A DNA stretch of 37,518 nucleotides from Acidobacteriaceae bacterium (GTDB lineage: Bacteria; Acidobacteriota; Terriglobia; Terriglobales; Acidobacteriaceae). The DNA is taken from assembly GCA_027323885.1 (NCBI GenBank), contig DAHVZT010000044.1:1-37518 (forward strand), read 5' to 3'. The notes beneath the pieces were generated by a model. It saw only the letters and a program-made list of their open reading frames with translations. It did not search any database and had not been told where the DNA came from. Below are positions 15,314-23,401 of the stretch, one piece after another. How positions within the stretch are numbered: position 1 is the stretch's first letter; every line of letters starts with the position of its first letter. Position numbers and translations under genes: made by a program.

Positions 15314-17059
15314 TTATGCGGGCCGCTGCCTCAATTGGCGCATCAACTCCTCCGGTCCCGTTGTATTCAGCACGTCCTCTGCCTGGAGCCATGCCCGGCG
15401 CAACTGACGGATGCCGAATTTCATTTTGTCAAGGTGCGACGTATGGTGAGCATCGGTGTTCACGACGATCTTGCAGCCCAGCTCATGAGCACGCCGCAAA
15501 TTCCGGTCGTTCAGGTCGAGCCGGTCCGGATAGGAGTTGTGCTCCACCGCAACGCCCAGTTCCGCACAGCGGCGCAGAACGGTATCCAGATCGAACGCAT
15601 AGGGCTCCCGGCGCAGCAACAGGCGCCCGGTCGGGTGCCCCAGCACCCGAACAAAAGGATTTTCAATCGCGCGCAATATCCGTTCCGTCATCTGCTCCGC
15701 CGGCTGGTTGAAATACGAATGGACACTCGCTACGACTACGTCCATCCGCGCCAGAACACCGTCGCTAAGATCCAGTGCGCCATCGGCGAGAATGTCCACC
15801 TCGATCCCGGAGAAGATTCTTATCCGGCCTTCCATCTCGCGGTCTACCGCGCCAATCCTTTTCACGTGATCGAGCGCCCGCTGATCGTCCAGCCCGTTCG
15901 TCATGGCCAGGTTTTTCGAGTGATCCGTAATAGCAATGTAAGAGTAGCCACGCTCCAGAGCGGCTTGCGCCATTTCCCGGATGGTGTTTCTTCCGTCGGT
16001 GGCGTCGCTGTGCATATGCAAATCGCCCCGAATATCCGATTGCTCAATGAGCCGGGGGAGCCGGCTCTGCTCCGCAGCCTCAATTTCGCCGAGACCCTCC
16101 CGCATCTCCGGCGGGATCCACTCAATTCCGAGCGCAGCGTAAATTTCTTCCTCCGTACCGCTGGGCAGCGCAACGCCGTCTTCCAGCCGTGCAAGCGTAT
16201 ATTCGTTGAGCGTATAGCCCAGCTTCAAGGCCCGCTGGCGGATCGCAACATTGTGCATTTTGGAACCGGTGAAGTATTGCAGCGCCGCCCCGAAACTTTC
16301 ATCCGGCAACATGCGGACATCCACTTGCAGTCCATGCCTCAGGTGAAAACTCACCTTATTCTGGCCTTTGGCAATCAGGTCCACCATGGACGGGTAGGCC
16401 GCCACATATTCAACCACGGCACTCACCCGATCGGAGGCGCACGCGGGACCAGTAACAAGAAGGTCAAGATCGCCCACGGTTTCCCGTCCACGACGAAGGG
16501 AACCCGCCGTGGTTACGCGCGCAACGCCAGGGAACGCGCGGATATATTCCGTCAGCTTTTCCGCCGCGGTTTCGGCAACGTCCAAATGAAATCTTCCAGC
16601 GTGCTGGCGGTAATCCAAAATGCCCTGCAGAATTTTTGCGACCTGTTTAGGCCCACACCGCGGCAATCCTTCCAGTCGTCCTTCGCGGGCGGCGGCCTCC
16701 AGTTCATCAATGCTGGCGATCCGCAGGGCGTCCCAGAACAACGCGACAGTCTTGGGCCCCATCCCGGGCAGGCGAAGCAACTCCAGCATGGAAGGCTTGT
16801 AGCGAGCCAGCAACTCTTCGCGCAAGGCGAGTTTGCCAGTCCGCTCCATTTGCAAAATATTGGCCGCCATTCCCTTGCCGATGCCGGGGATTTCCAGAAG
16901 CTTTTTCGGCTCATTCGCCAACGGGCCGACAGCCACGGTGCTCGACTCCACAGCTTCAGCCGCTCTGCGATAGGAGCGGATGCGAAAAGAATCTGCCGCG
17001 CTGACCTCCAGCAGGTCCGCGGTCTCGAACAATATCTGGGCGATCTGCCGATTCTCCAT
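15314..17059 (-). CDS. polX: DNA polymerase/3'-5' exonuclease PolX
   Basis: Family X polymerase fused to a PHP nuclease domain, acting in base-excision repair and gap filling. 581 residues, the normal bacterial length. Helix-hairpin-helix segments at about 50-65 (LLEIPGIGKG) and 93-105 (LRLPGMGPKT) bind DNA. The nucleotidyltransferase motif AGSLRRGRETVGDLDLLV at 185-202 supplies D197 and D199, and QVDVRM supplies D247. The PHP domain starts at RGDLHMHSD (344-352, metal-binding histidines 348 and 350) and ends with NTDAHHTSHLD. Start ATG at 17059. Transcribed away from the lipoprotein gene at 17220, and followed by a hypothetical membrane protein gene after 45 nt. Confidence 0.95.
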   Translation of the reverse strand: MENRQIAQILFETADLLEVSAADSFRIRSYRRAAEAVESSTVAVGPLANEPKKLLEIPGIGKGMAANILQMERTGKLALREELLARYKPSMLELLRLPGMGPKTVALFWDALRIASIDELEAAAREGRLEGLPRCGPKQVAKILQGILDYRQHAGRFHLDVAETAAEKLTEYIRAFPGVARVTTAGSLRRGRETVGDLDLLVTGPACASDRVSAVVEYVAAYPSMVDLIAKGQNKVSFHLRHGLQVDVRMLPDESFGAALQYFTGSKMHNVAIRQRALKLGYTLNEYTLARLEDGVALPSGTEEEIYAALGIEWIPPEMREGLGEIEAAEQSRLPRLIEQSDIRGDLHMHSDATDGRNTIREMAQAALERGYSYIAITDHSKNLAMTNGLDDQRALDHVKRIGAVDREMEGRIRIFSGIEVDILADGALDLSDGVLARMDVVVASVHSYFNQPAEQMTERILRAIENPFVRVLGHPTGRLLLRREPYAFDLDTVLRRCAELGVAVEHNSYPDRLDLNDRNLRRAHELGCKIVVNTDAHHTSHLDKMKFGIRQLRRAWLQAEDVLNTTGPEELMRQLRQRPA

Positions 17060-17154
17060 GGCCGCACCTGTACTACGAATGCATCATCGCACAAGAGGAA
17101 GCGAATTCCGGCGGGCAGCGTCCAATCATCTTTTCAATTGCCCCCACATTCCAG

Positions 17155-17180
17155 GCGGACAAATCAATTTGATCGTCCGC
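17155..17180. promoter_or_regulatory. Inverted repeat in divergent polX/lipoprotein region, possible operator
   Basis: Nested dyad symmetry: outer arms GCGGAC (17155-17160) and GTCCGC (17175-17180), inner arms ATCAA (17163-17167) and TTGAT (17169-17173) around one central T. The two arms are offset by one base (AA versus C between inner and outer parts). Located 95 nt upstream of polX and 39 nt upstream of the lipoprotein gene, a suitable place for a regulator binding site; a short RNA hairpin is the alternative. No regulator is identified for it. Confidence 0.4.
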
Positions 17181-17219
17181 AATCTGCCACGATTTCACTA
17201 CACTGGTTTTGAGGACCTA

Positions 17220-18380
17220 ATGACGCACACTTCTCGCAAAAATTCCGGTGCTTTCCACAGCCGAAATGGTTTCTTCTTTGCTCTGTCTCACGTATTCGCT
17301 CCAATGGCGCTCGCCATCTCCGGGGCTATTTATCTCTCCGGGTGCGGAGGGGGTCAGCATGGCCTGGGCGCCGGGATCAGTACTGGTGCTCCGATAGAAC
17401 CGCCGCTGCCGCCGCCCAGCGCTCGCGTCGCAATCGCCAGTGCCGTCAACCCTGCAACCAACATGGTGTATGTCGTGGATTCCGGCCCTCCGCAAAGCAC
17501 TGGCAAGGGGACTCTCTTCGCCGTGAATGGAGCATCCAACAGCATCGTTTCCACGCTCCCAGGGCTGGATGGTCCTGTCGCGGTTGACGTAGACAGCGGA
17601 ACCAATACGATTTACATCGCAAATGTGAACACGAACAAAGTTTCGGTGGTCAGCGGAACCTCGAACGCCTTGGTTGCGACCATCCCGGTCGGCGCGTCTC
17701 CCTCAGCCGTTGCGGTGGACCAAACCACGCATACCGTTTATGTAGCAAATTCGAAGGACGGCACTGTCTCGGTGATCAATGGGACAACCAACGCGGTGAC
17801 CGCAACCATCCCCGTTGGCGTGACCGGACTTGATTTGATTGCGGTGGATCCGGTTCTGAACCAAATCTATCTCGCAAGCAATCAGGGCTATTCCGAAGGG
17901 ATTGCAGTAATCGATGGAAATTCCGGTGGATTAGGGACCACTCTTTACTTGAAGAACACACCGCAGGCTTTGGCGATCGACCCGGCCACACACACTTTGT
18001 ACGCCGAAAGCAATGAGACGACCGTTACACGAGTGACGTCTAGCACCCAGATCGACGTGATCGATGAAATGACCGGCGCATACACCCGCACCATTATCGT
18101 TCCTGGATTCGTGAACAGCCCAGGCCTCGCCTTCGATTCCACGACGTCCCTGCTCTACGCGGGCAACAATACTTCGAGGGCGGTAGACGTGGTCAACCAG
18201 CAGCGGGTGAAAACCAGCGTGCCTTACTCACCGGCGGGATCGACCGTAAACAGCGTTAGTGTCAATGCGGCCACGAATACCGTGTACGCGGTCAACTCCA
18301 CCCAAGGTGGTTCCCACGTCAACGTTCAGGTCATCGATGGCGCGACCAACACAACCGCGTCTACTTTGAAACTGCAATAG
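17220..18380 (+). CDS. YVTN beta-propeller repeat lipoprotein
   Basis: Predicted outer-surface or periplasmic lipoprotein with a seven-bladed-type beta propeller, probably a binding or scaffold protein; partner unknown. 386 residues from the ATG at 17220, which has GAGG 5 nt upstream. The N-terminus has a hydrophobic segment ending in the lipobox YLSGC (lipidated C42), then a Gly/Pro-rich linker. From residue ~65 on, repeats of the type NPATNMVYVVDS, SGTNTIYIANVNTNKVSVVSG and TTHTVYVANSKDGTVSVING recur about every 40 residues and carry the YVTN signature. Strong repetition at DNA level (for example near 17683 and 17803) could complicate assembly. Divergent from polX. Confidence 0.88.
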   Translation: MTHTSRKNSGAFHSRNGFFFALSHVFAPMALAISGAIYLSGCGGGQHGLGAGISTGAPIEPPLPPPSARVAIASAVNPATNMVYVVDSGPPQSTGKGTLFAVNGASNSIVSTLPGLDGPVAVDVDSGTNTIYIANVNTNKVSVVSGTSNALVATIPVGASPSAVAVDQTTHTVYVANSKDGTVSVINGTTNAVTATIPVGVTGLDLIAVDPVLNQIYLASNQGYSEGIAVIDGNSGGLGTTLYLKNTPQALAIDPATHTLYAESNETTVTRVTSSTQIDVIDEMTGAYTRTIIVPGFVNSPGLAFDSTTSLLYAGNNTSRAVDVVNQQRVKTSVPYSPAGSTVNSVSVNAATNTVYAVNSTQGGSHVNVQVIDGATNTTASTLKLQ

Positions 18381-18386
18381 CAGACA

Positions 18387-18439
18387 TTGCTCCGGTCGAG
18401 CAATTCTTCTCCCGCGTGGCGCGATTGCGATCGGAGCAA
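18387..18439. repeat. Widely spaced inverted repeat downstream of the lipoprotein gene
   Basis: TTGCTCCG (18387-18394) and CGGAGCAA (18432-18439) are perfect 8-bp complements separated by 37 nt. They lie just after the lipoprotein stop, in the 189-nt gap between convergent genes. This could form the base of a long stem-loop acting as a transcription end, but no T-run follows. Nothing else recognisable is seen in the gap. Confidence 0.3.
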
Positions 18440-18569
18440 CGTCTCGCTGGCCAGACGCGCGCGGCCAGGCTTTTTGACAACTTCCGTCGGCAGATCTTTG
18501 CAACGCCTTCGACGCGCAATTACGCCAGCAGGAGAAACACGCCTCAGAATTTTTGAGCGACGATACCGC

Positions 18570-18788
18570 TTAAAGAGCAGATTGCAGTCTTAGTACCTGA
18601 TCCGCCTGCGGGCCTTTGTCTCCCTGCACGATGTCGAACTCGACATCATCGCCCTCTTTCAGACTCTTATATCCGTCGGTCTGAATGGCCGTGTAATGAA
18701 CGAATACATCAGGACCGTCATCGCGGCCAATGAATCCGAAACCTTTTGCATTGTTGAACCACTTCACCTTGCCTTTATGGTTAGACAC
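18570..18788 (-). CDS. Cold-shock domain protein (CspA family)
   Basis: Small single-stranded nucleic-acid binding protein (RNA chaperone / antiterminator). 72 residues, a complete cold-shock domain: [12 protein letters not shown] with RNP1 at 15-20, VFVHY (RNP2) at 28-32, and [21 protein letters not shown] at the C-terminal half. The start is a GTG (18788) because the family N-terminus ([10 protein letters not shown]) begins there; AGAGG lies about 11 nt upstream. A 133-nt untranslated stretch separates it from the NUDIX gene on the same strand and includes a hairpin and T-rich sequence, so it probably has its own promoter and leader. Confidence 0.95.
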   Translation of the reverse strand: MSNHKGKVKWFNNAKGFGFIGRDDGPDVFVHYTAIQTDGYKSLKEGDDVEFDIVQGDKGPQADQVLRLQSAL

Positions 18789-18889
18789 GGGAGATACACC
18801 TCTTCTACGCAGATTGGGACCGCGTCGGGATCCTGCGCATATAGACGTGCAAGAAAAAAATTGGTTATGTGAAAAATTCGGTGGTTGAA

Positions 18890-18916
18890 GGGCAGAGCGC
18901 TCAGAGTCGTCTGCCC
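18890..18916 (-). terminator. Hairpin after the NUDIX gene
   Basis: GGGCAGA (minus strand 18916-18910) pairs with TCTGCCC (18896-18890) over a 13-nt loop, starting 6 nt after the NUDIX stop. A T-run occurs only about 15 nt later, so it is a weak or Rho-assisted terminator at best. It would separate the NUDIX and cold-shock transcripts. Confidence 0.4.
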
Positions 18917-18921
18917 CATTC

Positions 18922-19629
18922 TTACGAACCAGCGACCGTCCGGCGGGCTGCTAAACGGCGGCGCGAATAGAGCAACAGCGCCACGATGGTTTTTGCGTCG
19001 ATGATTTTTCCCGTCTCGATCCACTGCAGCGCTCGTGAAAGGGGTATCTGCCTACACTCGATATACTCGTCCTCGTCAGGTTTAGCTTCTCCAGACGTCA
19101 GACCCTCGGCGACATAGACCTGCATCCACTCCGCCAGAAAGCCTGGGCTGACGTAGAAACGCGCCAGCTTGGACCAGCGCCGGGCCGTGTAGCCGGTCTC
19201 CTCCAGCAATTCGCGTTTTGCTCCGGCAAGCGGCGCTTCTTCCGGGTCCTTGCGTCCGGCGGGAAGCTCCCACATGTACTGCCCGGCCGCATGGCGATAC
19301 TGTCGCTCGACGACGACCATGGGATCAGCTGGATTTTTGGACGAGTCCAAGGCGAGAATCACAACAGACCCTGAGTGCCGGATCACGTCCCGCCGAGATT
19401 CTTCTCCCTCGGGCTCGCGGACATAATCCGTGTACACATCAAACAATGGGCCGCTGTAGGCGAGTTTGGATGAGATCAGAGCAACATGCGCGCCGGCCTT
19501 GCCCTTCGTTTCCGGCCGAGAAGCGGCTTCGCTACGCTCGGTTGCTTCCCCAGTGCTCATCTCTTCGTTGATCGGGGCGTCTATCTCTGCTTCCATCGTG
19601 TTTCCTGCGGGGGATTGGTTCCTTTTCAT
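18922..19629 (-). CDS. NUDIX hydrolase, ADP-ribose pyrophosphatase-like
   Basis: Hydrolyses a nucleoside diphosphate linked to another group; ADP-ribose is the most likely substrate from similarity to the NudF/ADPRase group. 235 residues. The Nudix box is an exact fit: G125, E131, R139-E140, E143-E144 and G146 (GX5EX7REUXEEXGU). Other ADPRase-like features are [20 protein letters not shown] just before it and [17 protein letters not shown] after it. The first ~45 residues are low-complexity and acidic; the start at 19629 is kept because AAAGGA lies 5 nt upstream, but internal ATGs at residues 12 or 24 are possible. Divergent from the DUF2520 gene with 85 nt between starts. Confidence 0.9.
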   Translation of the reverse strand: MKRNQSPAGNTMEAEIDAPINEEMSTGEATERSEAASRPETKGKAGAHVALISSKLAYSGPLFDVYTDYVREPEGEESRRDVIRHSGSVVILALDSSKNPADPMVVVERQYRHAAGQYMWELPAGRKDPEEAPLAGAKRELLEETGYTARRWSKLARFYVSPGFLAEWMQVYVAEGLTSGEAKPDEDEYIECRQIPLSRALQWIETGKIIDAKTIVALLLYSRRRLAARRTVAGS

Positions 19630-19714
19630 TCTGTCCTTTCGGATTCTCTCTGCCTATGATAACCAGTGTTTGCCGTTTCTCCGCGCTGCGGCGGCGACAT
19701 GAGACGATCAGGAA

Positions 19715-20749
19715 ATGGCTGCGCATACAACCAGACCGGCCTTGGCAAAGCAAGCTGCCCGGAAACCCGCCAGATACACAACAGCCCGTGGTACCCCAAG
19801 CGTCACCCTCATCGGATTCGGCAACTGGGGAACGGCTTTAGCGTTCGCGCTCTTCGGAGCGGGCATTCCAATCAAGGAAATCGTGGTGCGCTCGATCTCC
19901 AAAACGGCCACCGCGCAGCGCCGCAAAATCAGCCGTTCTTTGGGCGCAAAATTCACCACCCTCGACCGCGCTGCGCTCGATGCCGATGTTCTATGGATCT
20001 GCACTCCGGATGCGAACATCGCCCAAACGGCCGTCAAAGTCGCCGCAAAGCTTGAGTCTGCGAACAAGCGCAGGACGGCTCGCCAGGTCGTCTTTCATTC
20101 CAGCGGCGCGTTCGCAAGCGGCGAATTGATGGCCTTGAAGGCCGTAGGTGCGGGGATTGCGTCGGTTCATCCGCTCATGTCCTTCCCAGGCATTACGCAT
20201 GGAGAGGCTCTGGACAGCAGAGTCAATCCGGCTTTAGCCGATTTTCCTCTTGCTGGAGTTCCCTTCGCGCTCCAGGGAGAGACTCAAGCATGTCGCGTCG
20301 CGCGCCGCCTGGTGAAGATGCTGCATGGCGCGGCGTTCACGTTGCAAGAACGCGATAAGGTTCTGTACCACGCCTTCGGCGCCTTCACTTCCCCGCTGTT
20401 GCTCGCACTCCTTACAGCGGCCGCAGAAGCAGGAGCAGCCGCGGGACTGCACAAGAACGAGGTTCGAAGTCTTATGGAACCCATCGTGGCGAAGACAATT
20501 TCGAACTTCTTCAAATCCGGGCCGGAGAGGAGCTTCAGCGGTCCGCTTGCGCGCGGCGATGCGGGAACTGTCGCGCGCCATCTCCTGGCTCTGCACGAGC
20601 ACCCTGCGCTTGAGGCGATATACCGGCAATTGAGCCTCTATGCGGTGGACACTCTTCCGGTTGATCGGCGGCCAACTCTGCGTCAAATGCTTCGGCAGCC
20701 CGCCCGAAATGCCGCATCTCCACAGCGCTCCGGTGCATCCACTGCATGA
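19715..20749 (+). CDS. Rossmann-fold/DUF2520 protein (NADP-binding oxidoreductase-like)
   Basis: Two-domain protein of unknown reaction. 344 residues. An N-terminal Rossmann fold carries GFGNWG (34-39) in the position of the GxGxxG dinucleotide motif; DVLWICTPDANI (91-102), VVFHSSGAFAS (125-135) and SVHPLMSFPG (150-159) are typical of the family that pairs a Rossmann-like domain with a DUF2520 domain. The C-terminal half is all-helical (LYHAFGAFTSPLLLALL, ARGDAGTVARHL), similar to the 6-phosphogluconate/ketopantoate reductase C-domain arrangement. A basic, poorly conserved stretch of ~27 residues precedes the fold, so the start may lie further in. It is 69 nt upstream of bshC on the same strand. 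Confidence 0.85.
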   Translation: MAAHTTRPALAKQAARKPARYTTARGTPSVTLIGFGNWGTALAFALFGAGIPIKEIVVRSISKTATAQRRKISRSLGAKFTTLDRAALDADVLWICTPDANIAQTAVKVAAKLESANKRRTARQVVFHSSGAFASGELMALKAVGAGIASVHPLMSFPGITHGEALDSRVNPALADFPLAGVPFALQGETQACRVARRLVKMLHGAAFTLQERDKVLYHAFGAFTSPLLLALLTAAAEAGAAAGLHKNEVRSLMEPIVAKTISNFFKSGPERSFSGPLARGDAGTVARHLLALHEHPALEAIYRQLSLYAVDTLPVDRRPTLRQMLRQPARNAASPQRSGASTA

Positions 20750-20818
20750 GACACTTGATCTGGCAACCGATTCCGCTGAAAGCCCTTGGCTCGGATGGAT
20801 GGTAAGGAGCACCTGGCA

Positions 20819-22447
20819 TTGACCGCAACCTGTTACCCAGTTACATCCTTACCGCACGTCAGCGCGCTGTTCCGCGACTTCGTTCAAGGTCCGCCCGAAT
20901 CTCTGCGCCGGTTCTACTCTTCTACCTGTTTCGATCAGCGTTGGATGGAGCGATCGCCATCCATGGACAACCGGCGTCAGGAAATTGTCTCGCTGCTGCG
21001 TGACCAGAACCGCAACACCGGCGCGGGAGAGGCAACGGAGGCCAATCTCGACCGGCTCGCAGCAGGCGCTTCGGCCGTTGTGACCGGCCAGCAGGTGGCG
21101 CTCTTTGGAGGTCCGCTGCTTACGCTGTTGAAAGCTGCAACGGCGATCCGTCTGGCTGCGGAGGCTAGCGGTGCCGGCCATCCGCACGTACCGGTCTTCT
21201 GGCTGGCGACCGAGGACCACGATTTCGAAGAGGTGAATCGGGTCGTATTGCCGTGCAGAAACGGTTCTGGAAACGGTTCTTCGGATGATTTGCAGACACT
21301 CCGGCTTCCGCACCATCCCGGCCCCGGAAAACCGGTGGGCAACCTGCTGCTGGGGAATGACATTCAGCCCCTACTGGACCAGCTGCGCCGATGTTTACGG
21401 CAGGCCCCAATTTCCGACACAATCGCAAGGTTCTACACGCCAGGGGCCACCTTCGGCTCGGCTTTCGCCGGCTTGATCTCTCACATCTTCCGTCATCATG
21501 GCCTGATCGTGATCGATGCTTCTTCCAGGCCGTTTCACGCGCTCGCTTCCTCCTCGTTGCGGGCCGCCATCGAACATGCGGACGAACTCCAGCAGGCTTT
21601 ACGGAAGCGTTCCAGCGAACTGGAAAAGGCTGGGTACCACGCCCAGGTTCTGGTATCCGAATCATCCACCCTGCTGTTTTTAATCGATGAAACGAGCGGT
21701 GTGCGGCATGCGCTGAAGAAGACATTTGGGAATGCATGGTCCGCCGCATCGCGCCGATACGAAACCTCGGATTTGCTCTCGATCCTCGAAACCGCGCCAG
21801 AACGCATCAGCCCGAATGCGCTCCTGCGTCCAGTCATGCAGGACGCACTCCTGCCGGCCACCGCGTACGTTGGCGGTCCGGCGGAGATAGCTTATTTTGC
21901 GCAGTCTCAAGTCGTTTACCAGCATGTACTGGGCCGTAACACAGCCGTTTTACCGCGTTTTTCCGCGACCCTGATTGAGCCCAGACTGGCTCGCATCATG
22001 GAGCATTATCAACTGACACTCCCTGACGTGTTCACCACCGGCGAGGCTCTCGCCCAGCGCCTTGGAGCTCGTTTCATGCCTGTGGAGGCGAAGCGGAAAC
22101 TGTCGGCCGCCGGTAATGCGCTGGACCGGGAATTGAAAGCTCTGACGGAGTGGATGCATGGGCAGGATGCCGCTCTCGGCCATGCTGCCGACGTGGCGGC
22201 TTCTAAAATGCTTTACCAGATGAACCGGTTGCGCAGACTGTCGGCGAACTTCGCCCTGAAGCGCGATGAGAAACTGCGCCGCAATGCGGACACATTGTGC
22301 CGCAACCTGTTTCCCCACGGTGATCTGCAGGAACGCGTCCTTGCCGGCGTTTCTTTCCTTGCGGAAATGCAATCTGCGCTTCCCGAGGCTCTGGTCGATC
22401 ACGCGCTGCCTGGCTGTCCCGGGCATTGCGCCCTGCAACTCCCCTGA
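20819..22447 (+). CDS. bshC: Bacillithiol biosynthesis cysteine-adding enzyme BshC
   Basis: Adds cysteine to glucosaminyl-malate, the final step of bacillithiol synthesis; cytosolic. About 542 residues, normal length. Family blocks: LPHVSALFRDF at 11-21, VVTGQQVALFGGP (87-99), PVFWLATEDHDFEEVN (125-140), and YVGGPAEIAYFAQ with ARFMPVEAKRK in the second half, then a coiled-coil region before the C-terminus. The start is best placed at a TTG at 20819 because AAGGAG stands 9 nt before it and the family N-terminus follows at once; an in-frame ATG at 20795 has no RBS. bshA and bshB are not in the window. Downstream lies a short hairpin and then the FNR-like regulator. Confidence 0.92.
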   Translation: MTATCYPVTSLPHVSALFRDFVQGPPESLRRFYSSTCFDQRWMERSPSMDNRRQEIVSLLRDQNRNTGAGEATEANLDRLAAGASAVVTGQQVALFGGPLLTLLKAATAIRLAAEASGAGHPHVPVFWLATEDHDFEEVNRVVLPCRNGSGNGSSDDLQTLRLPHHPGPGKPVGNLLLGNDIQPLLDQLRRCLRQAPISDTIARFYTPGATFGSAFAGLISHIFRHHGLIVIDASSRPFHALASSSLRAAIEHADELQQALRKRSSELEKAGYHAQVLVSESSTLLFLIDETSGVRHALKKTFGNAWSAASRRYETSDLLSILETAPERISPNALLRPVMQDALLPATAYVGGPAEIAYFAQSQVVYQHVLGRNTAVLPRFSATLIEPRLARIMEHYQLTLPDVFTTGEALAQRLGARFMPVEAKRKLSAAGNALDRELKALTEWMHGQDAALGHAADVAASKMLYQMNRLRRLSANFALKRDEKLRRNADTLCRNLFPHGDLQERVLAGVSFLAEMQSALPEALVDHALPGCPGHCALQLP

Positions 22448-22467
22448 CCGGAGCGTGCCGTCTCCGG
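22448..22467 (+). terminator. Short hairpin right after bshC
   Basis: CCGGAG (22448-22453) and CTCCGG (22462-22467) form a 6-bp GC stem with an 8-nt loop starting at the first base after the bshC stop. No T-run follows, so termination is uncertain. The rest of the 156-nt gap to the regulator holds a promoter candidate and nothing else recognised. Confidence 0.3.
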
Positions 22468-22528
22468 GACGGAACAATCGCCGGTTGGAGGGGTCAATGC
22501 GCCAAATGCGGCGAATGAGATGCCCAAT

Positions 22529-22557
22529 TTCAGATTGTGGTTGCAAAGGCGTATAAG
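22529..22557 (+). promoter_or_regulatory. Promoter candidate for the FNR-like regulator
   Basis: -35 TTCAGA (22529-22534, 4 of 6 to consensus), 17-nt spacer, -10 TATAAG (22552-22557, 5 of 6). Predicted start near 22564, about 40 nt before the ATG at 22604. No FNR/CRP half-sites are obvious around it. Confidence 0.45.
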
Positions 22558-22603
22558 ATGAAGGCGGCACTAAATTCACCTGCACCGCCTAAAGGCCGTA
22601 GCC

Positions 22604-23389
22604 ATGGCATCTCCCATGCCCCCTGAAAGCGCACTACAAAAGCAGAAAAAATCTGCGATGAATTTCCATTCCATGCAGCACTGCCAGTCCTGCCGCATGC
22701 AGGAGCATCTGCTGATGCATCAGTTGCCCCCTGCCCTGCGCGAAGAACTCAGCAATCTCTCTTTTCGTATTTCTTTGCCTGCGGGCGCAACGATCTTTCA
22801 TGAGGGCGATGATCCAACGGGAGTTCTCATTCTGCGCAAGGGCCGCAGCAAAGTGACCATGAGCTCTCCGGAAGGACGCACGATCATTCTGTATCTCGCC
22901 AGCCACGGAGAAATACTTGGCCTGAGTTCTGTGATTTCCAACACCAAGCGCCAGGTGACGGCAACCGCGATCGAGCCCTGCGAACTCGATCTGGTGAGAC
23001 GCGAAGAATTTCTGTCATTTCTGAGCCGGCATGAAGACCAGTTCAAGGCAGCTCTGGACGAACTGGCGATGCAGCACACCTGCATTCTTGAAGCGATTCG
23101 CCGCCTCTCCCTGGCGCCTTCCCTCGTTGCCAACGTGGCGCGGTTCCTTCTAGGTCTGAACTGTCCGGAAACGGCTGAGCAGACGAATCGCATTCATCTT
23201 CGGCTGACGCAGGAAGAAATTGCGCAGCAACTCGGCACAACGCGTGAGTCGATCACCCGGACGCTTTCCCGGCTTCGCAAGGAGCATGTCATTGAACAGC
23301 GTGGCCATACGATCACTATTCAAAACCGCGCGATGCTTGAACACCTGGCCGCGGCACGACCGGACGAGGTTGCGCTTAAGTTCGCGTAG
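22604..23389 (+). CDS. CRP/FNR family transcriptional regulator with partial FNR cysteine set
   Basis: DNA-binding regulator: cNMP-type sensory barrel (about 43-150), dimer helix (about 150-185) and winged HTH (about 198-245, LTQEEIAQQLGTTRESITRTLSRL). 261 residues. The N-terminus has HCQSC (C27, C30), matching the HCQDC of E. coli FNR (C20, C23). C126 in EPCELDL matches FNR C122 (VCEIPF). The third FNR ligand (C29) would fall at L36, so one of four cluster ligands is missing; C160 and C187 are further cysteines. The recognition helix reads RESITR, with R, E and R as in CRP (RETVGR) rather than FNR's VETISR. So it may sense redox or O2 in a modified way, or be a plain CRP-like protein. AAAGG lies 8 nt before the start. 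The 23402 gene follows 12 nt later. Confidence 0.9.
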   Translation: MASPMPPESALQKQKKSAMNFHSMQHCQSCRMQEHLLMHQLPPALREELSNLSFRISLPAGATIFHEGDDPTGVLILRKGRSKVTMSSPEGRTIILYLASHGEILGLSSVISNTKRQVTATAIEPCELDLVRREEFLSFLSRHEDQFKAALDELAMQHTCILEAIRRLSLAPSLVANVARFLLGLNCPETAEQTNRIHLRLTQEEIAQQLGTTRESITRTLSRLRKEHVIEQRGHTITIQNRAMLEHLAAARPDEVALKFA

Positions 23390-23401
23390 GAGATCTCCAA
23401 A

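Noticed and set aside
14864-17212. Very long plus-strand open frame opposite polX
   Set aside because: It is the antisense of polX, whose motifs are all intact; high-GC codon bias keeps antisense frames open.
17683-17830. Direct DNA repeats (ACCATCCC-type) about 120 bp apart
   Set aside because: Explained by the YVTN protein repeats, not a separate element.
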